Assembly (NCBI RefSeq): GCF_016461705.1
Contig: NZ_JAEMHW010000003.1
Span: 100,666 to 164,665, forward strand
Source: Streptococcus vicugnae
GTDB lineage: Bacteria; Bacillota; Bacilli; Lactobacillales; Streptococcaceae
DNA: 64,000 bases
Direction of reading: 5' to 3'
In this document: piece after piece, positions 9,225 through 17,067 of the stretch
How the letters are laid out: every line of letters starts with the position of its first letter
How positions within the stretch are numbered: position 1 is the stretch's first letter
Position numbers and translations under genes: made by a program
The notes under the pieces: generated by a model
Seen by the model: the letters and a program-made list of their open reading frames with translations, nothing else
Database searches by the model: none
Told to the model about the DNA's origin: nothing

Positions 9225-11194
9225 TAGTCGTTACCTCCTGGAGTCAATGTTTTTGAGGGTTTAATGTGTAGTTTATTGCGAATTTCTGGAACATAGAGAA
9301 TCAAAGCAAGAAGAACTGCTGAGGCCAATTTAAGCATTTGGGCATCCACATTCATGGCTAGGATAATAACAAGTACCAAGCGGTATAGAATTGATCCAAG
9401 AACAATTGACCAGAGGCGTTTACCAAGTGGCAAGTATTTGACAATCACTTCAGCCAAAATAATTGAAGCCAAGCCATTAACGATTGTTCCTGTTCCCATA
9501 TTCATATCAGCGTAGCCGTTATTTTGCGCTAAGAGTGAACCAGCAAGAGCAATCAAACCATTTGAAATCATGTAACCTAGAATCTTCATACGGTCAACTT
9601 TAATCCCGTTAGCTTCACCCATAGCAAGGTTATCACCTGTCGCACGAAGAGCAAGTCCCATTTGTGTGTTCAACAAGACCACAAGTAATAGAATGACCAA
9701 AGCTACAAAGATAACACCAATCAAAATCACGGCGTAAAGTTTTGAAAGGCTGAGAGCTGACGTCATCACTGTTACAAGAGTTTCTTGACCAGCTAGTGAC
9801 ACATTGGCACTACCCAAAACCAAAAGGTTAACAGAATAAAGAGCTGTTAACACGATAATCCCTGTTAAGAGCGCTGGAATTTTCATCTTGGTGTGCAAGA
9901 AGCCAGCAACTGCACCGGCTAACATACCAGCCACAAAACCACCAATTGTCGCAAGCAATGGATTAATGCCATTAACAATCATAATAGCTGTTGAAGCTGC
10001 ACCAAGTGGGAATGAACCTTCAGCAGAAAGATCTGCAATGTCCAAAATACGGAAAGTAATAAACACACCGATAGCCATGATAGCCCACAAGAGACCTTGT
10101 GAAATAGCTGTTAAAATGATATCAATCCAAGCATTTGAGCTTGATTTATCAGATTTGCTTGATTGGTTAGCAGCAGATTTCTCTTGACTGCCAGTTGATG
10201 CACTTGTCTTTGTTGTCTCTTCAGAAGAAGCATCGGTTGTTTCATTTTCAATGCTACTTAAATCAATACCAAGCGTTTTAGCCATATCATCATTAGCAAC
10301 AACATTGAGAGCTTTAGGATATTCTGCAGCAACCTTACTTACATCTTCACCTTTAATAATACGAACAGCTAACTTAGCCGTTTGACGACCAAGTGCTTCA
10401 TAATTTGCACCATAAGTAAAAAGAACACCTTGGTCAACCACGTCTGCAGAACCACCAACAACTGGAACTTTCATTTCTTTTGATAGTTCTGTAAGTAATG
10501 AAATGGCGCTGACAATCATATTATCTGTTGGGATGAAAAGAACTTGTGTTTGACTCATTAAGCTTTTAGCAGTGTCTTGAACATCATTAGTTGATGAAAT
10601 CCCTTTGGTAATGACATTAATGCCTGCTTTAGCAAATTCTTTCTGCGCTTCTTCAACTTGAACTTCTGAATTACGTTCATTAGTTGTGTACATAATCCCA
10701 ACTTTTTTCACATCAGGCATAACTTTTTGCAACAATTCTACCTGTTTTGAGATAGGAGACATATCGCTCGTTCCAGTCGCAATGCCGTTAGGAGTTTCCA
10801 TAGTATCTACTAGTTTAGCTGATACAGGATCTGTAACAGCTGTAAAGACTACTGGAACATCTGTTGATAGATTTGACAAAGTCTGAGCTGCTGGAGTGGC
10901 AATCCCTAGAACCAAATCATTGTTAGAAATCAAGTTAGTTGAAATGGTTTGAAGGTTAGACTGGTCACCTTGAGCATTTTCATAATCTAACTTAAGATTC
11001 TTACCATCAACATAACCTTCTTTTTTTAATTCATCTACAAAACCTTTGCGTGCAGCCGTCAAAGACGGATGTTCGACGTATTGAAGAATTCCAAGATGAA
11101 CAACATCTTTATTTGCATTTTTCCCTGATGAACACCCAACCAAGGTGAGTGCGGCTAACATCACAGCCATCAAAGCCGTTAAACGTTTTTTCAT
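9224..11194 (-). CDS. Fused lipoprotein substrate-binding protein and ABC permease
   Basis: A 656-residue protein combining two jobs normally done by separate proteins. Residues 1-21 form a lipoprotein signal with lipobox LVGC. Residues 25-315 are an ABC_sub_bind (TrpX-like) solute-binding domain. Residues 318-350 are a Ser/Thr/Lys-rich linker. From about 355 onward there are some eight membrane segments of a BPD_transp_2-type permease (TrpY-like). No internal stop or frameshift is seen, so this looks like a true fusion. Each transporter would carry tethered binding domains. It forms an operon with the downstream ATPase and lies behind the attenuator at 11.3-11.65 kb. Tyr/Phe/Trp is the inferred substrate class. 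Confidence 0.8.
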   Translation of the reverse strand: MKKRLTALMAVMLAALTLVGCSSGKNANKDVVHLGILQYVEHPSLTAARKGFVDELKKEGYVDGKNLKLDYENAQGDQSNLQTISTNLISNNDLVLGIATPAAQTLSNLSTDVPVVFTAVTDPVSAKLVDTMETPNGIATGTSDMSPISKQVELLQKVMPDVKKVGIMYTTNERNSEVQVEEAQKEFAKAGINVITKGISSTNDVQDTAKSLMSQTQVLFIPTDNMIVSAISLLTELSKEMKVPVVGGSADVVDQGVLFTYGANYEALGRQTAKLAVRIIKGEDVSKVAAEYPKALNVVANDDMAKTLGIDLSSIENETTDASSEETTKTSASTGSQEKSAANQSSKSDKSSSNAWIDIILTAISQGLLWAIMAIGVFITFRILDIADLSAEGSFPLGAASTAIMIVNGINPLLATIGGFVAGMLAGAVAGFLHTKMKIPALLTGIIVLTALYSVNLLVLGSANVSLAGQETLVTVMTSALSLSKLYAVILIGVIFVALVILLLVVLLNTQMGLALRATGDNLAMGEANGIKVDRMKILGYMISNGLIALAGSLLAQNNGYADMNMGTGTIVNGLASIILAEVIVKYLPLGKRLWSIVLGSILYRLVLVIILAMNVDAQMLKLASAVLLALILYVPEIRNKLHIKPSKTLTPGGND

Positions 11195-11290
11195 AATTTA
11201 CCTACCTCTACTTTTTACCTACTTGTCCGTAACACCTACAAAACAAGATAACAATATGTCGCTACTAGGGAGCATCCCTAAGTCAATCAC

Positions 11291-11391
11291 AATAAAAACC
11301 AGCTAGTTCAAAAAACTAACTGGTTTTTATGCGTATGCAAAAAAGTAGAAATACTTGATAGCCAGTTAGATTTTTGAGTATCTAATCGGCT
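11291..11391 (-). promoter_or_regulatory. Transcription attenuator (antiterminator/terminator pair)
   Basis: In the RNA (minus strand), the terminator stem is AACCAGTTAGTT/AACTAGCTGGTT (11314-11325 with 11297-11308) followed by TTTTTATT. Upstream, 11360-11391 folds as AGCC..TTAGAT/ATCTAA..GGCT. The segment CTAACTGG of that hairpin (11362-11369) is perfectly complementary to CCAGTTAG of the terminator (11316-11323), so the two structures are mutually exclusive. This is the layout of leader-peptide attenuation. Confidence 0.75.
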
Positions 11392-11470
11392 TTTTCAAAA
11401 CAGTCAAAATGCTTTAGCTTCATAGATACAAACGTGAGTGACGCTTGCATCCATGATTGGCTACAAACGT

Positions 11471-11539
11471 CTATCTAAAGAAACTAAAGTAATAGTATCG
11501 ATTCAGTTTTTCAGTCGTTATAGACGTGTTTTTAAGCAT
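11471..11539 (-). CDS. Tyr/Phe-rich leader peptide of the ABC transporter operon
   Basis: Encodes MLKNTSITTEKLNRYYYFSFFR (22 codons plus TAG) in two parts: a neutral start and a run Tyr-Tyr-Tyr-Phe-Ser-Phe-Phe. The codons are TAC TAT TAC TTT AGT TTC TTT. The ribosome site AACAGGAGAAG lies 6-7 bases before the ATG. It sits between a strong promoter and the attenuator at 11291-11391. Sequences flanking the codon run are complementary: ACGTCTA in the start region pairs with TAGACGT just after the stop, and CTTTAG inside the run pairs with CTAAAG downstream. So ribosome stalling at Tyr/Phe codons could switch the fold. The peptide itself need have no function. Confidence 0.75.
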   Translation of the reverse strand: MLKNTSITTEKLNRYYYFSFFR

Positions 11540-11617
11540 ACTATCTTCTCCTGTTAAGATTTACAAATCAATGAGTGCTAGGTATTGACTTGCATCAATT
11601 GTTTTTGATTGTAAACT

Positions 11618-11646
11618 AGTCTACTCTTATTCTTTTTATTTGTCAA
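11618..11646 (-). promoter_or_regulatory. Promoter of the leader peptide/ABC transporter operon
   Basis: On the minus strand TTGACA, 17 bases, TAGACT. The leader peptide starts about 80 bases downstream. Confidence 0.7.
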
Positions 11647-11799
11647 TATCTTTTTAAAATTCTGAAAAAACAGATAAAAAAAAACTCCTAGTAAGGAGAT
11701 TATCTACTAGAAGCTTTTTATTGAATATTTGAGTAAGTATTGTAATTTTTTTGTATTGTTATTTTAGAGTAGTATTTAAAAAGAGTTTACACATTAAAT

Positions 11800-12087
11800 T
11801 TAAAATGATTGGAGTTTTAATTCAAAGTCGTTGATGACTTTTGCAATATTTTTCCTACCACGGTAAATGCCATAACCAAATAGCAGCATTCCAAGGCTTC
11901 CAGAAATCATCAAGACAAAACCAATAATTAGCAAAATGATATTTGTATTGTGGAAAAAGTAAATAAGTACAAATCCCAGACTAGCTACGGCTAGAAGCAA
12001 GGTCATCCAACGACCTAAATTTTCTAGCATATGTTTTTGATACGCTATTTCAGTTTCATAACCTCTGATAAGTTCTGATTTTGTCAT
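11800..12087 (-). CDS. Small two-helix membrane protein of unknown function (possible LevX)
   Basis: 95 residues with two hydrophobic helices (about residues 27-46 and 50-72), a charged N terminus and a basic loop GRKNIAKV after the second. It follows the levDEFG genes on the same strand after a 135-base gap holding a long inverted repeat. In S. mutans the operon is levDEFGX, and this could be the X position gene, but I cannot confirm homology and its length may differ. It may be co-transcribed with the PTS genes. No catalytic motif is seen. Confidence 0.6.
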   Translation of the reverse strand: MTKSELIRGYETEIAYQKHMLENLGRWMTLLLAVASLGFVLIYFFHNTNIILLIIGFVLMISGSLGMLLFGYGIYRGRKNIAKVINDFELKLQSF

Positions 12088-12121
12088 GATTTTTTCCTTC
12101 CCATTGAAATCTTTACCCAGT

Positions 12122-12214
12122 GAAAATCACATCTAAACAAATTAGCATTTTAAAGGTTTGGGGAACCTCTATCGTTTTGGAAATGGAATATGTCTTAGTT
12201 ACAATGTGATTTTC
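12122..12214. repeat. Inverted-repeat-bounded spacer between levG and the 95-aa gene
   Basis: GAAAATCACAT (12122-12132) and ATGTGATTTTC (12204-12214) are a perfect 11-bp inverted repeat enclosing about 70 bases, with an inner GGTT/AACC hairpin and CTAA/TTAG pairing. It could be an intercistronic stabilising or processing structure, or a small MITE. Confidence 0.45.
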
Positions 12215-12222
12215 AAAGAATA

Positions 12223-13056
12223 TTAGTAAGATAGACCAGGGTTGAAGAAGCCAACAAGAACACCAACAAAAGCAATTACAACAAGCAAAAGCATTACTTT
12301 AATTGGTGAGATGTTTTTCTTAGCCATCAACCACCAGCAAAAGACAATAAATAAGGCTGTAAGGAAACCTGGATAAACAGCATCCAATTTATCTTGGAGA
12401 ACCAAATAGGGGTTTTTAGCACTACCAAGTTGGAATGATGTTTTAACAGATACCCAAGTTGCGGCAACACCACCAACAACCATACCACCGACGATTGACA
12501 CGGCTTTACGAATAGCTTGACCTTGGGCACCGACAAGGAATTCAACAGCTTTATCACCTAGTTCATAACCTTTGAAATAGGCAAATTTCATGCCAAAATA
12601 GGCTAGCAAGTTCCACACAAGAATATAGAAGATAGCACCGATTGGCGATCCGCCAGTTGAAAGCCCAAGAGCGATACCCAAGATAACTGGAATCAATGTA
12701 CCAACAACAAGAGAGTCACCGATACCAGCCACAGGTCCCATAAGCCCTGCACGAAGGCCATTGATTGTTTCATCATCAACTTCTTCTGAACCATTAGCAC
12801 GCGCTTCTTCAAGCCCTGCTGTGATACCAACGATAAGAGCACCAAGTTGAGGTTCAGTATTAAAGAAAGCTGTATAGGTTTGCATTGAACGTGCTTGGTC
12901 TTCTTTTTTATCATACAATTCTTCCACGATTGGAAGCATTGATGTCAAGTAACCAAAGGTTTGCATATGCTCTTGTGAGAAGCAAGTAAGGTTACCATAA
13001 TACCAATGATGGAAAGATTTCATCAAGGTTTTCTTTGTTAATTTCTTTTGAGCCAT
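12223..13056 (-). CDS. levG: PTS mannose/fructose-family IID component
   Basis: Membrane subunit of the LevDEFG sugar PTS, working with IIC to form the channel. The 277-residue protein starts MAQKKLTKKTLMKSF and contains the IID-typical SFHHWYYGNLTCFSQEHMQ-like N-terminal stretch and several membrane helices toward the C terminus. The start at 13056 follows AGGAGG, which lies within the last codons of the IIC gene; the two genes are 1 base apart. A longer frame from 13092 has no reason to be used. Substrates in S. mutans are fructose and mannose. Confidence 0.88.
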   Translation of the reverse strand: MAQKKLTKKTLMKSFHHWYYGNLTCFSQEHMQTFGYLTSMLPIVEELYDKKEDQARSMQTYTAFFNTEPQLGALIVGITAGLEEARANGSEEVDDETINGLRAGLMGPVAGIGDSLVVGTLIPVILGIALGLSTGGSPIGAIFYILVWNLLAYFGMKFAYFKGYELGDKAVEFLVGAQGQAIRKAVSIVGGMVVGGVAATWVSVKTSFQLGSAKNPYLVLQDKLDAVYPGFLTALFIVFCWWLMAKKNISPIKVMLLLVVIAFVGVLVGFFNPGLSY

Positions 13057-13057
13057 T

Positions 13058-13906
13058 TTAGATATCCTCCTCATCATCGTCATCAAAATCATCAGCTGCT
13101 GTGGCTGTTGCTCTTACAGTTTTAGCCATTTCAAGTTCGTAGAATAATACGGCAAAGATTAATGAAATCACTGCACATGATACCAAGTTCAAACCAAGTG
13201 AAGCTGCTAAAGTGAAGCCAACAAAGAATGGAATAAAGTCAGTCACTTTTTCAACAATTTGTTTCAAAAGAATGGCAATTCCGACACATGGTAACAAAGC
13301 ACCGACTGTGAAGAGGGTTTTCATTGGGATACCATCCATTGGAAGAGCATCTTTCATTGCAGTAACAGCAGTTGCACCAAGTTTACACATGATTAATGTT
13401 GGTACAAATGAAAAGACAATGTGTGATACCCATGGGTACAACCAGTCAACTTTGTAAAGTTGTTTAAAGTTTCCTTTTTCAACAGCACGCCAACCAATAT
13501 GTTGCCAAACAAGGTTCATTGTTGCTGTTCCGTAGAAAAGCACTGTACCAACAGTACCAACAAGAGTCCCCATTGATTTAGCCAAATTAGCCGCATCAGC
13601 TGAGTCAGCTGACAAACCTTGTGAATGGATGGCTACCATTGCCAAAGGGATACCAATATAAGATACTGCACGTACATCGGCTGAAACAGTACCACCTGGT
13701 GTGACAAGAGCAATGTAAACCAATTGCATGGCCACACCACAAATAACACCTGTTTTGATGTCACCAAGGATAAGACCACAGACAAGACCACCGACAAGAG
13801 GACGACCAAGAGTATAGTTACCAATAGTTGTACCACCAAGTCCTGGCATTGAAGACAAACATGCAAACAAACCTAACAAGGCCGCTTGAAACCAAGAAAT
13901 TGTCAT
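13058..13906 (-). CDS. levF: PTS mannose/fructose-family IIC component
   Basis: 282-residue polytopic membrane permease subunit, beginning MTISWFQAALLGLFACLSSM with the conserved GNYTLGRPLVGGLVCG region of the mannose-class IIC family. About seven hydrophobic segments are visible. The C terminus ends in an acidic run (DDFDDDDEEDI), similar to the tail of the IIA protein in this operon. It lies 76 bases downstream of the IIB gene. Operon context and divergence from glucose-type ManM fit the Lev system. Confidence 0.88.
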   Translation of the reverse strand: MTISWFQAALLGLFACLSSMPGLGGTTIGNYTLGRPLVGGLVCGLILGDIKTGVICGVAMQLVYIALVTPGGTVSADVRAVSYIGIPLAMVAIHSQGLSADSADAANLAKSMGTLVGTVGTVLFYGTATMNLVWQHIGWRAVEKGNFKQLYKVDWLYPWVSHIVFSFVPTLIMCKLGATAVTAMKDALPMDGIPMKTLFTVGALLPCVGIAILLKQIVEKVTDFIPFFVGFTLAASLGLNLVSCAVISLIFAVLFYELEMAKTVRATATAADDFDDDDEEDI

Positions 13907-13982
13907 AATACTTCTTCTCCTATATTATTAAAAAAATTTATTAAGTCATCAGAAACCTTGGCTTCTGGATAAACTGTCACTA

Positions 13983-14477
13983 TTAATAACCAAATTTAGA
14001 TTTGAAATCTGACCAGTAACCAATTGAAACGTCAGGTAGAAGTTGGAATTTAACTTTGTAACCTGCTTTTTCGATTGCTTCAATTGCATCAGCTTCTTCT
14101 TGTGTGATTGATTGGTTGTTACCAAGTTTGACAGCACCTGGACGGTCGTTGCATGGGCCAACGATGATTTCCTTAACGTCGCTAGGAACGAAACCTTGGT
14201 CAACTAAAAGTTTTTTCATGTCAATTGGGTTTTTAGTAATCACAAAATATTTTGTATCTGAATCCAAAACTTTTTGTGATTTTTTACCAAAGGCATCTAC
14301 TGTCCAAACAAAAGTTTTCTTGTCTGAAGCACCTTTATAAGCTTGTGTCAAAACTTTGTTGCTTGCAGCAGCATCGTTTACAGCGATCAAACCATCACAT
14401 GGGTATTCTTTTGCCCAGCGTGTTACGGTTTGTCCGTGAATCATACGGTCGTCAATACGTACAAATGAAACAGTCAT
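13983..14477 (-). CDS. levE: PTS mannose/fructose-family IIB component
   Basis: 164-residue cytoplasmic phosphocarrier. It accepts phosphate from IIA on the histidine in the motif DDRMIHGQ (about residue 14) and passes it to the sugar during transport. Length and sequence fit PTS_IIB of the mannose class. It lies 18 bases after the IIA gene stop with ribosome site AAAGGAG. It is a separate IIB, unlike the ManL-type IIAB fusion, which supports a levansucrose/fructose-type rather than the general mannose PTS. Confidence 0.9.
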   Translation of the reverse strand: MTVSFVRIDDRMIHGQTVTRWAKEYPCDGLIAVNDAAASNKVLTQAYKGASDKKTFVWTVDAFGKKSQKVLDSDTKYFVITKNPIDMKKLLVDQGFVPSDVKEIIVGPCNDRPGAVKLGNNQSITQEEADAIEAIEKAGYKVKFQLLPDVSIGYWSDFKSKFGY

Positions 14478-14495
14478 TGTTAATCTCCTTTTTAA

Positions 14496-14924
14496 TTAAA
14501 TGTCGTCTTCTTCATCATCTGAAGCGATTTTGAATTCTTGAAGAGCTGCTTGAGCTTCTGGCAAAACAGCTTGAACAAAAGCATCACCCTCAAGCATATC
14601 TTTCATAACTGCTGAGGTAATTGCCATTGGTAAATTCATACCACCAAGGATAACAGCGTCATCAAGTTTGCCAAGTTCGTCCAAAACACTGCAAGCTGTT
14701 GTAAGTGGGCTACCACCAACAATATCTGCAAGAACGATAACTGAATCTTCAGCTGTCAAACCTGAAATGGCTTGTCTGAAATCTTGCGCAAAATCATCAA
14801 CGGTTTTTCCATTTTTCAAACCAACCGCAATGACTTGGTCCATCTTATCTTCAGCGAACATAGCCAAAGAAGTTTTGAGACCTTCTGCAAAACCACCATG
14901 ACTCACCAGTAGTAAATACTTCAT
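14496..14924 (-). CDS. levD: PTS mannose/fructose-family IIA component
   Basis: 142-residue cytoplasmic protein phosphorylated by HPr on the histidine in LLLVSHGGFAEGL (about residue 9). First gene of the levDEFG operon. The C terminus ends ASDDEEDDI, an acidic tail. Upstream lies the activator/cre promoter described separately. In S. mutans LevD also feeds into regulation of fruA, so a signalling role is possible here. Confidence 0.9.
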   Translation of the reverse strand: MKYLLLVSHGGFAEGLKTSLAMFAEDKMDQVIAVGLKNGKTVDDFAQDFRQAISGLTAEDSVIVLADIVGGSPLTTACSVLDELGKLDDAVILGGMNLPMAITSAVMKDMLEGDAFVQAVLPEAQAALQEFKIASDDEEDDI

Positions 14925-14951
14925 AGTTTTTTCTCTCCTTATCTGTCTATT

Positions 14952-15041
14952 ATTCTATCAATGTATTAAGCGTTTTCACACTCTCGTTTGTCATCTCATG
15001 ATAATGACAATCGCAACATTGAAAATGACAATTGTCATTTT
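14952..15041 (-). promoter_or_regulatory. levD promoter: LevR-type operator, cre site and palindrome
   Basis: On the minus strand the -10 is TAGAAT (14952-14957) with a weak -35 (TGTGAA). A cre-like site AAGCGTTTTCA lies at 14965-14979 over the -35. TTGTCA-N11-TGACAA lies at 14988-15010, 30 bases upstream of the -10. A further perfect 20-bp palindrome, AAAATGACAATTGTCATTTT, lies at 15022-15041. The same operator/cre/-10 spacing recurs at fruA, which supports control by LevR (activation) and CcpA (repression). Confidence 0.65.
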
Positions 15042-15053
15042 TAGAAAACATGA

Positions 15054-15086
15054 AAAAAGTCTGGAACAATTCTTTCCAGACTTTCT
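15054..15086 (-). terminator. Terminator of the levQSRT operon
   Basis: AGTCTGGAA and TTCCAGACT form the stem, followed by T6 on the minus strand, just after levT and ahead of the levD promoter. Confidence 0.75.
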
Positions 15087-15089
15087 TTT

Positions 15090-16391
15090 TTATTTTAAAC
15101 TATCCTCAATTTCCTTCTGAATAGCAAATAAATCACTATCAATGCTGTTATTAGCTAAGGATTTATTGATGATATAATCCGCTTGATTCATCACACTATT
15201 GTAAGTTTTAAAAGTTGGCTTAGTCACACCTTGGCTGAGCATCGAATCTAGCGTTGAAACGGTCAAAGACTCAGAACCAAAGCCGTCTTCTTTCAATTTA
15301 TCCTCTGTTGCTTGACTGCGCATGACAGATTTCAAAACTGAACTTCCTTGAGAGTAATTGAAGACAGACTGTTGGACTTTTTCGTCAGTGCACAAAAATT
15401 TTAAAAATTTCCAAGCAGCGCTGCGGTGTTTTGTTTTCGATGAGATCGCATAAAGTGATGTTGAAACCTGTGTCGCATCAACCCCTTTTTGGCTAGCTGG
15501 CATGGTCACACAAGACCATGAGAATGTTGAATACTTAGCAACGTGGTAAGGATAAGGTTTATAAGTTCGATACATGGCTAATGACATTGGAATAAAGGCA
15601 ACTTTTCCTTCATCAAAGTCTTTTGTCGTTACTTCATAATTTCCATTTAGAGCTTTTAGTTGAGTAATTAACCCCAAAGCTTTTTTAACCTTTTCACTAT
15701 CAAAATACGCTTTGCTACCTGTTTCATTGAAAAGTTTTGCGCCATAAGCCGCAACAGCTTGCTGCCAAGTATAGCCAACACAACCGTACTGATCAATGAC
15801 TCCATCGCCATCTGTATCTTTGGTGACTTGTTTACAAATGTTATAAAAATCATCAACCGTCCAACCTGATTTTGGAATGCTAATGCCTTCTTTTTCAAGA
15901 AGATCAATGTTAATACACATCATGGTTGGATTGCTTTCAAACGGCAAGGCATAATGGCTATGATTGTATTCTCCAGCTTGGTAAGACGACTTATAAAAAA
16001 TTGAATCATAAAAACTAGTGCTGATGCTACTATCCAAATTAGACAAGGCACCTGTTGATGACAAAAGATTAAAGTCATCTTCTGGCACGATAAAGACATC
16101 AGGTTGCTTTCCAGCGACAATCTGATCTGTCAACCAGTTTGAATAATCTGCCTTTGAAATCCCACTTTCGTAGACAACCTTGACACTAGGATGGAGTTTT
16201 TCAAAGCGTTTAATGGCTGTGTCAATAACTTTATAATCATTACCGTTTGGCACATCCCAGCTGCTGCCAGCATAAACACCAATCTTTAAAATCGTCTTTT
16301 GTTGCATTTGATAATAAACATAACCACCAACACAAGCACTTAAAAGAACAAGCACCGAAAGCCAAAGTTTTATCTTGGTTAGTTTAGTCAT
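15090..16391 (-). CDS. levT: Extracytoplasmic sugar-binding protein of the Lev signalling system
   Basis: 433-residue ABC-type (family 1) solute-binding protein that in this context works as a sensor partner, since no sugar ABC permease is nearby. The N terminus has one hydrophobic segment with a lipobox-like LSAC. The mature part has the usual SBP lobes, including EPDVFIVPEDD-like and SLAMYRTYKPYPYHV segments. The start at 16391 follows GAGG and overlaps the levR stop by 8 bases; earlier in-frame ATGs at 16397/16400 are possible. In S. mutans, levQ and levT flank the two-component genes, as here. Confidence 0.75.
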   Translation of the reverse strand: MTKLTKIKLWLSVLVLLSACVGGYVYYQMQQKTILKIGVYAGSSWDVPNGNDYKVIDTAIKRFEKLHPSVKVVYESGISKADYSNWLTDQIVAGKQPDVFIVPEDDFNLLSSTGALSNLDSSISTSFYDSIFYKSSYQAGEYNHSHYALPFESNPTMMCINIDLLEKEGISIPKSGWTVDDFYNICKQVTKDTDGDGVIDQYGCVGYTWQQAVAAYGAKLFNETGSKAYFDSEKVKKALGLITQLKALNGNYEVTTKDFDEGKVAFIPMSLAMYRTYKPYPYHVAKYSTFSWSCVTMPASQKGVDATQVSTSLYAISSKTKHRSAAWKFLKFLCTDEKVQQSVFNYSQGSSVLKSVMRSQATEDKLKEDGFGSESLTVSTLDSMLSQGVTKPTFKTYNSVMNQADYIINKSLANNSIDSDLFAIQKEIEDSLK

Positions 16392-17067
16392 GGTCATCAT
16401 CCTCAAATGATTTGAGTGTTACACCTGTCTGAACTGCCCAAATCGCTAATTGCGTACGATCTCGCAAATTGAGTTTTGACAAAATATTAGAAAGGTAATT
16501 GCGCACTGTTCCTTCTGATAAATACAACTTCGCAGCAATTTCTTTGTTTGACAAACCAAATCCGATTTGTTGAATGATACGCCATTCCATTTTGCTAATG
16601 TCATGAACCAAGTCATCGTCAACTTGGATAGCAAAATTTGATTGAGCCATTTGTGAAAATAATTTAAAAACCTTGGTTGCAATATCAGGGTTTATCATGG
16701 CACGTCCTTCATTGGCTGTCACAACAGCATCGTGCAAATCATCCATTGACGTCCCTTTTAACATGTAACCTGTCGCACCGTATTTAAGAGCGCTGTAGAT
16801 AAAATCATCATCATCAAATGTCGTCAAAATGATAACCTTGATATTTGGATAGTTTTCTTTGACTGCTTTGGTACACAAAACACCATCCATTTTTGGCATA
16901 CGAATATCCATCAAAATAACATCAGGTTTGCTCGTTGGCAGAGTTTCTAGGACCTCTGTTCCATCACTCACAGCCCCAACAACTTCAATATCAGGATACG
17001 CTGATAAAACAATCTTCAAAGATTCGCGAATCAGCTCCTGATCATCTGCAATAAGTACTCGTATCAT
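16384..17067 (-). CDS. levR: Response regulator, NarL/LuxR type (LevR)
   Basis: 227-residue DNA-binding response regulator. The receiver domain (1-120) has the phospho-acceptor Asp in DVILMDIRMPKMDG and the switch/lysine motif TGYMLKGTS. A LuxR-type helix-turn-helix (about 155-215) contains GLSNKEIAAKLYLSEGTVRNYLS. It overlaps the sensor-kinase gene by 4 bases. It should activate fruA and levD; the shared TTGTCA-N11-TGACAA site next to both promoters is its likely target. Confidence 0.85.
   Translation of the reverse strand: MIRVLIADDQELIRESLKIVLSAYPDIEVVGAVSDGTEVLETLPTSKPDVILMDIRMPKMDGVLCTKAVKENYPNIKVIILTTFDDDDFIYSALKYGATGYMLKGTSMDDLHDAVVTANEGRAMINPDIATKVFKLFSQMAQSNFAIQVDDDLVHDISKMEWRIIQQIGFGLSNKEIAAKLYLSEGTVRNYLSNILSKLNLRDRTQLAIWAVQTGVTLKSFEDDDHD

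Noticed and set aside
11220..11646. T-box riboswitch upstream of the ABC transporter
   Set aside because: No T-box (GGTGGNACCGCG) or specifier-stem architecture is present; the leader peptide with complementary stems fits better.
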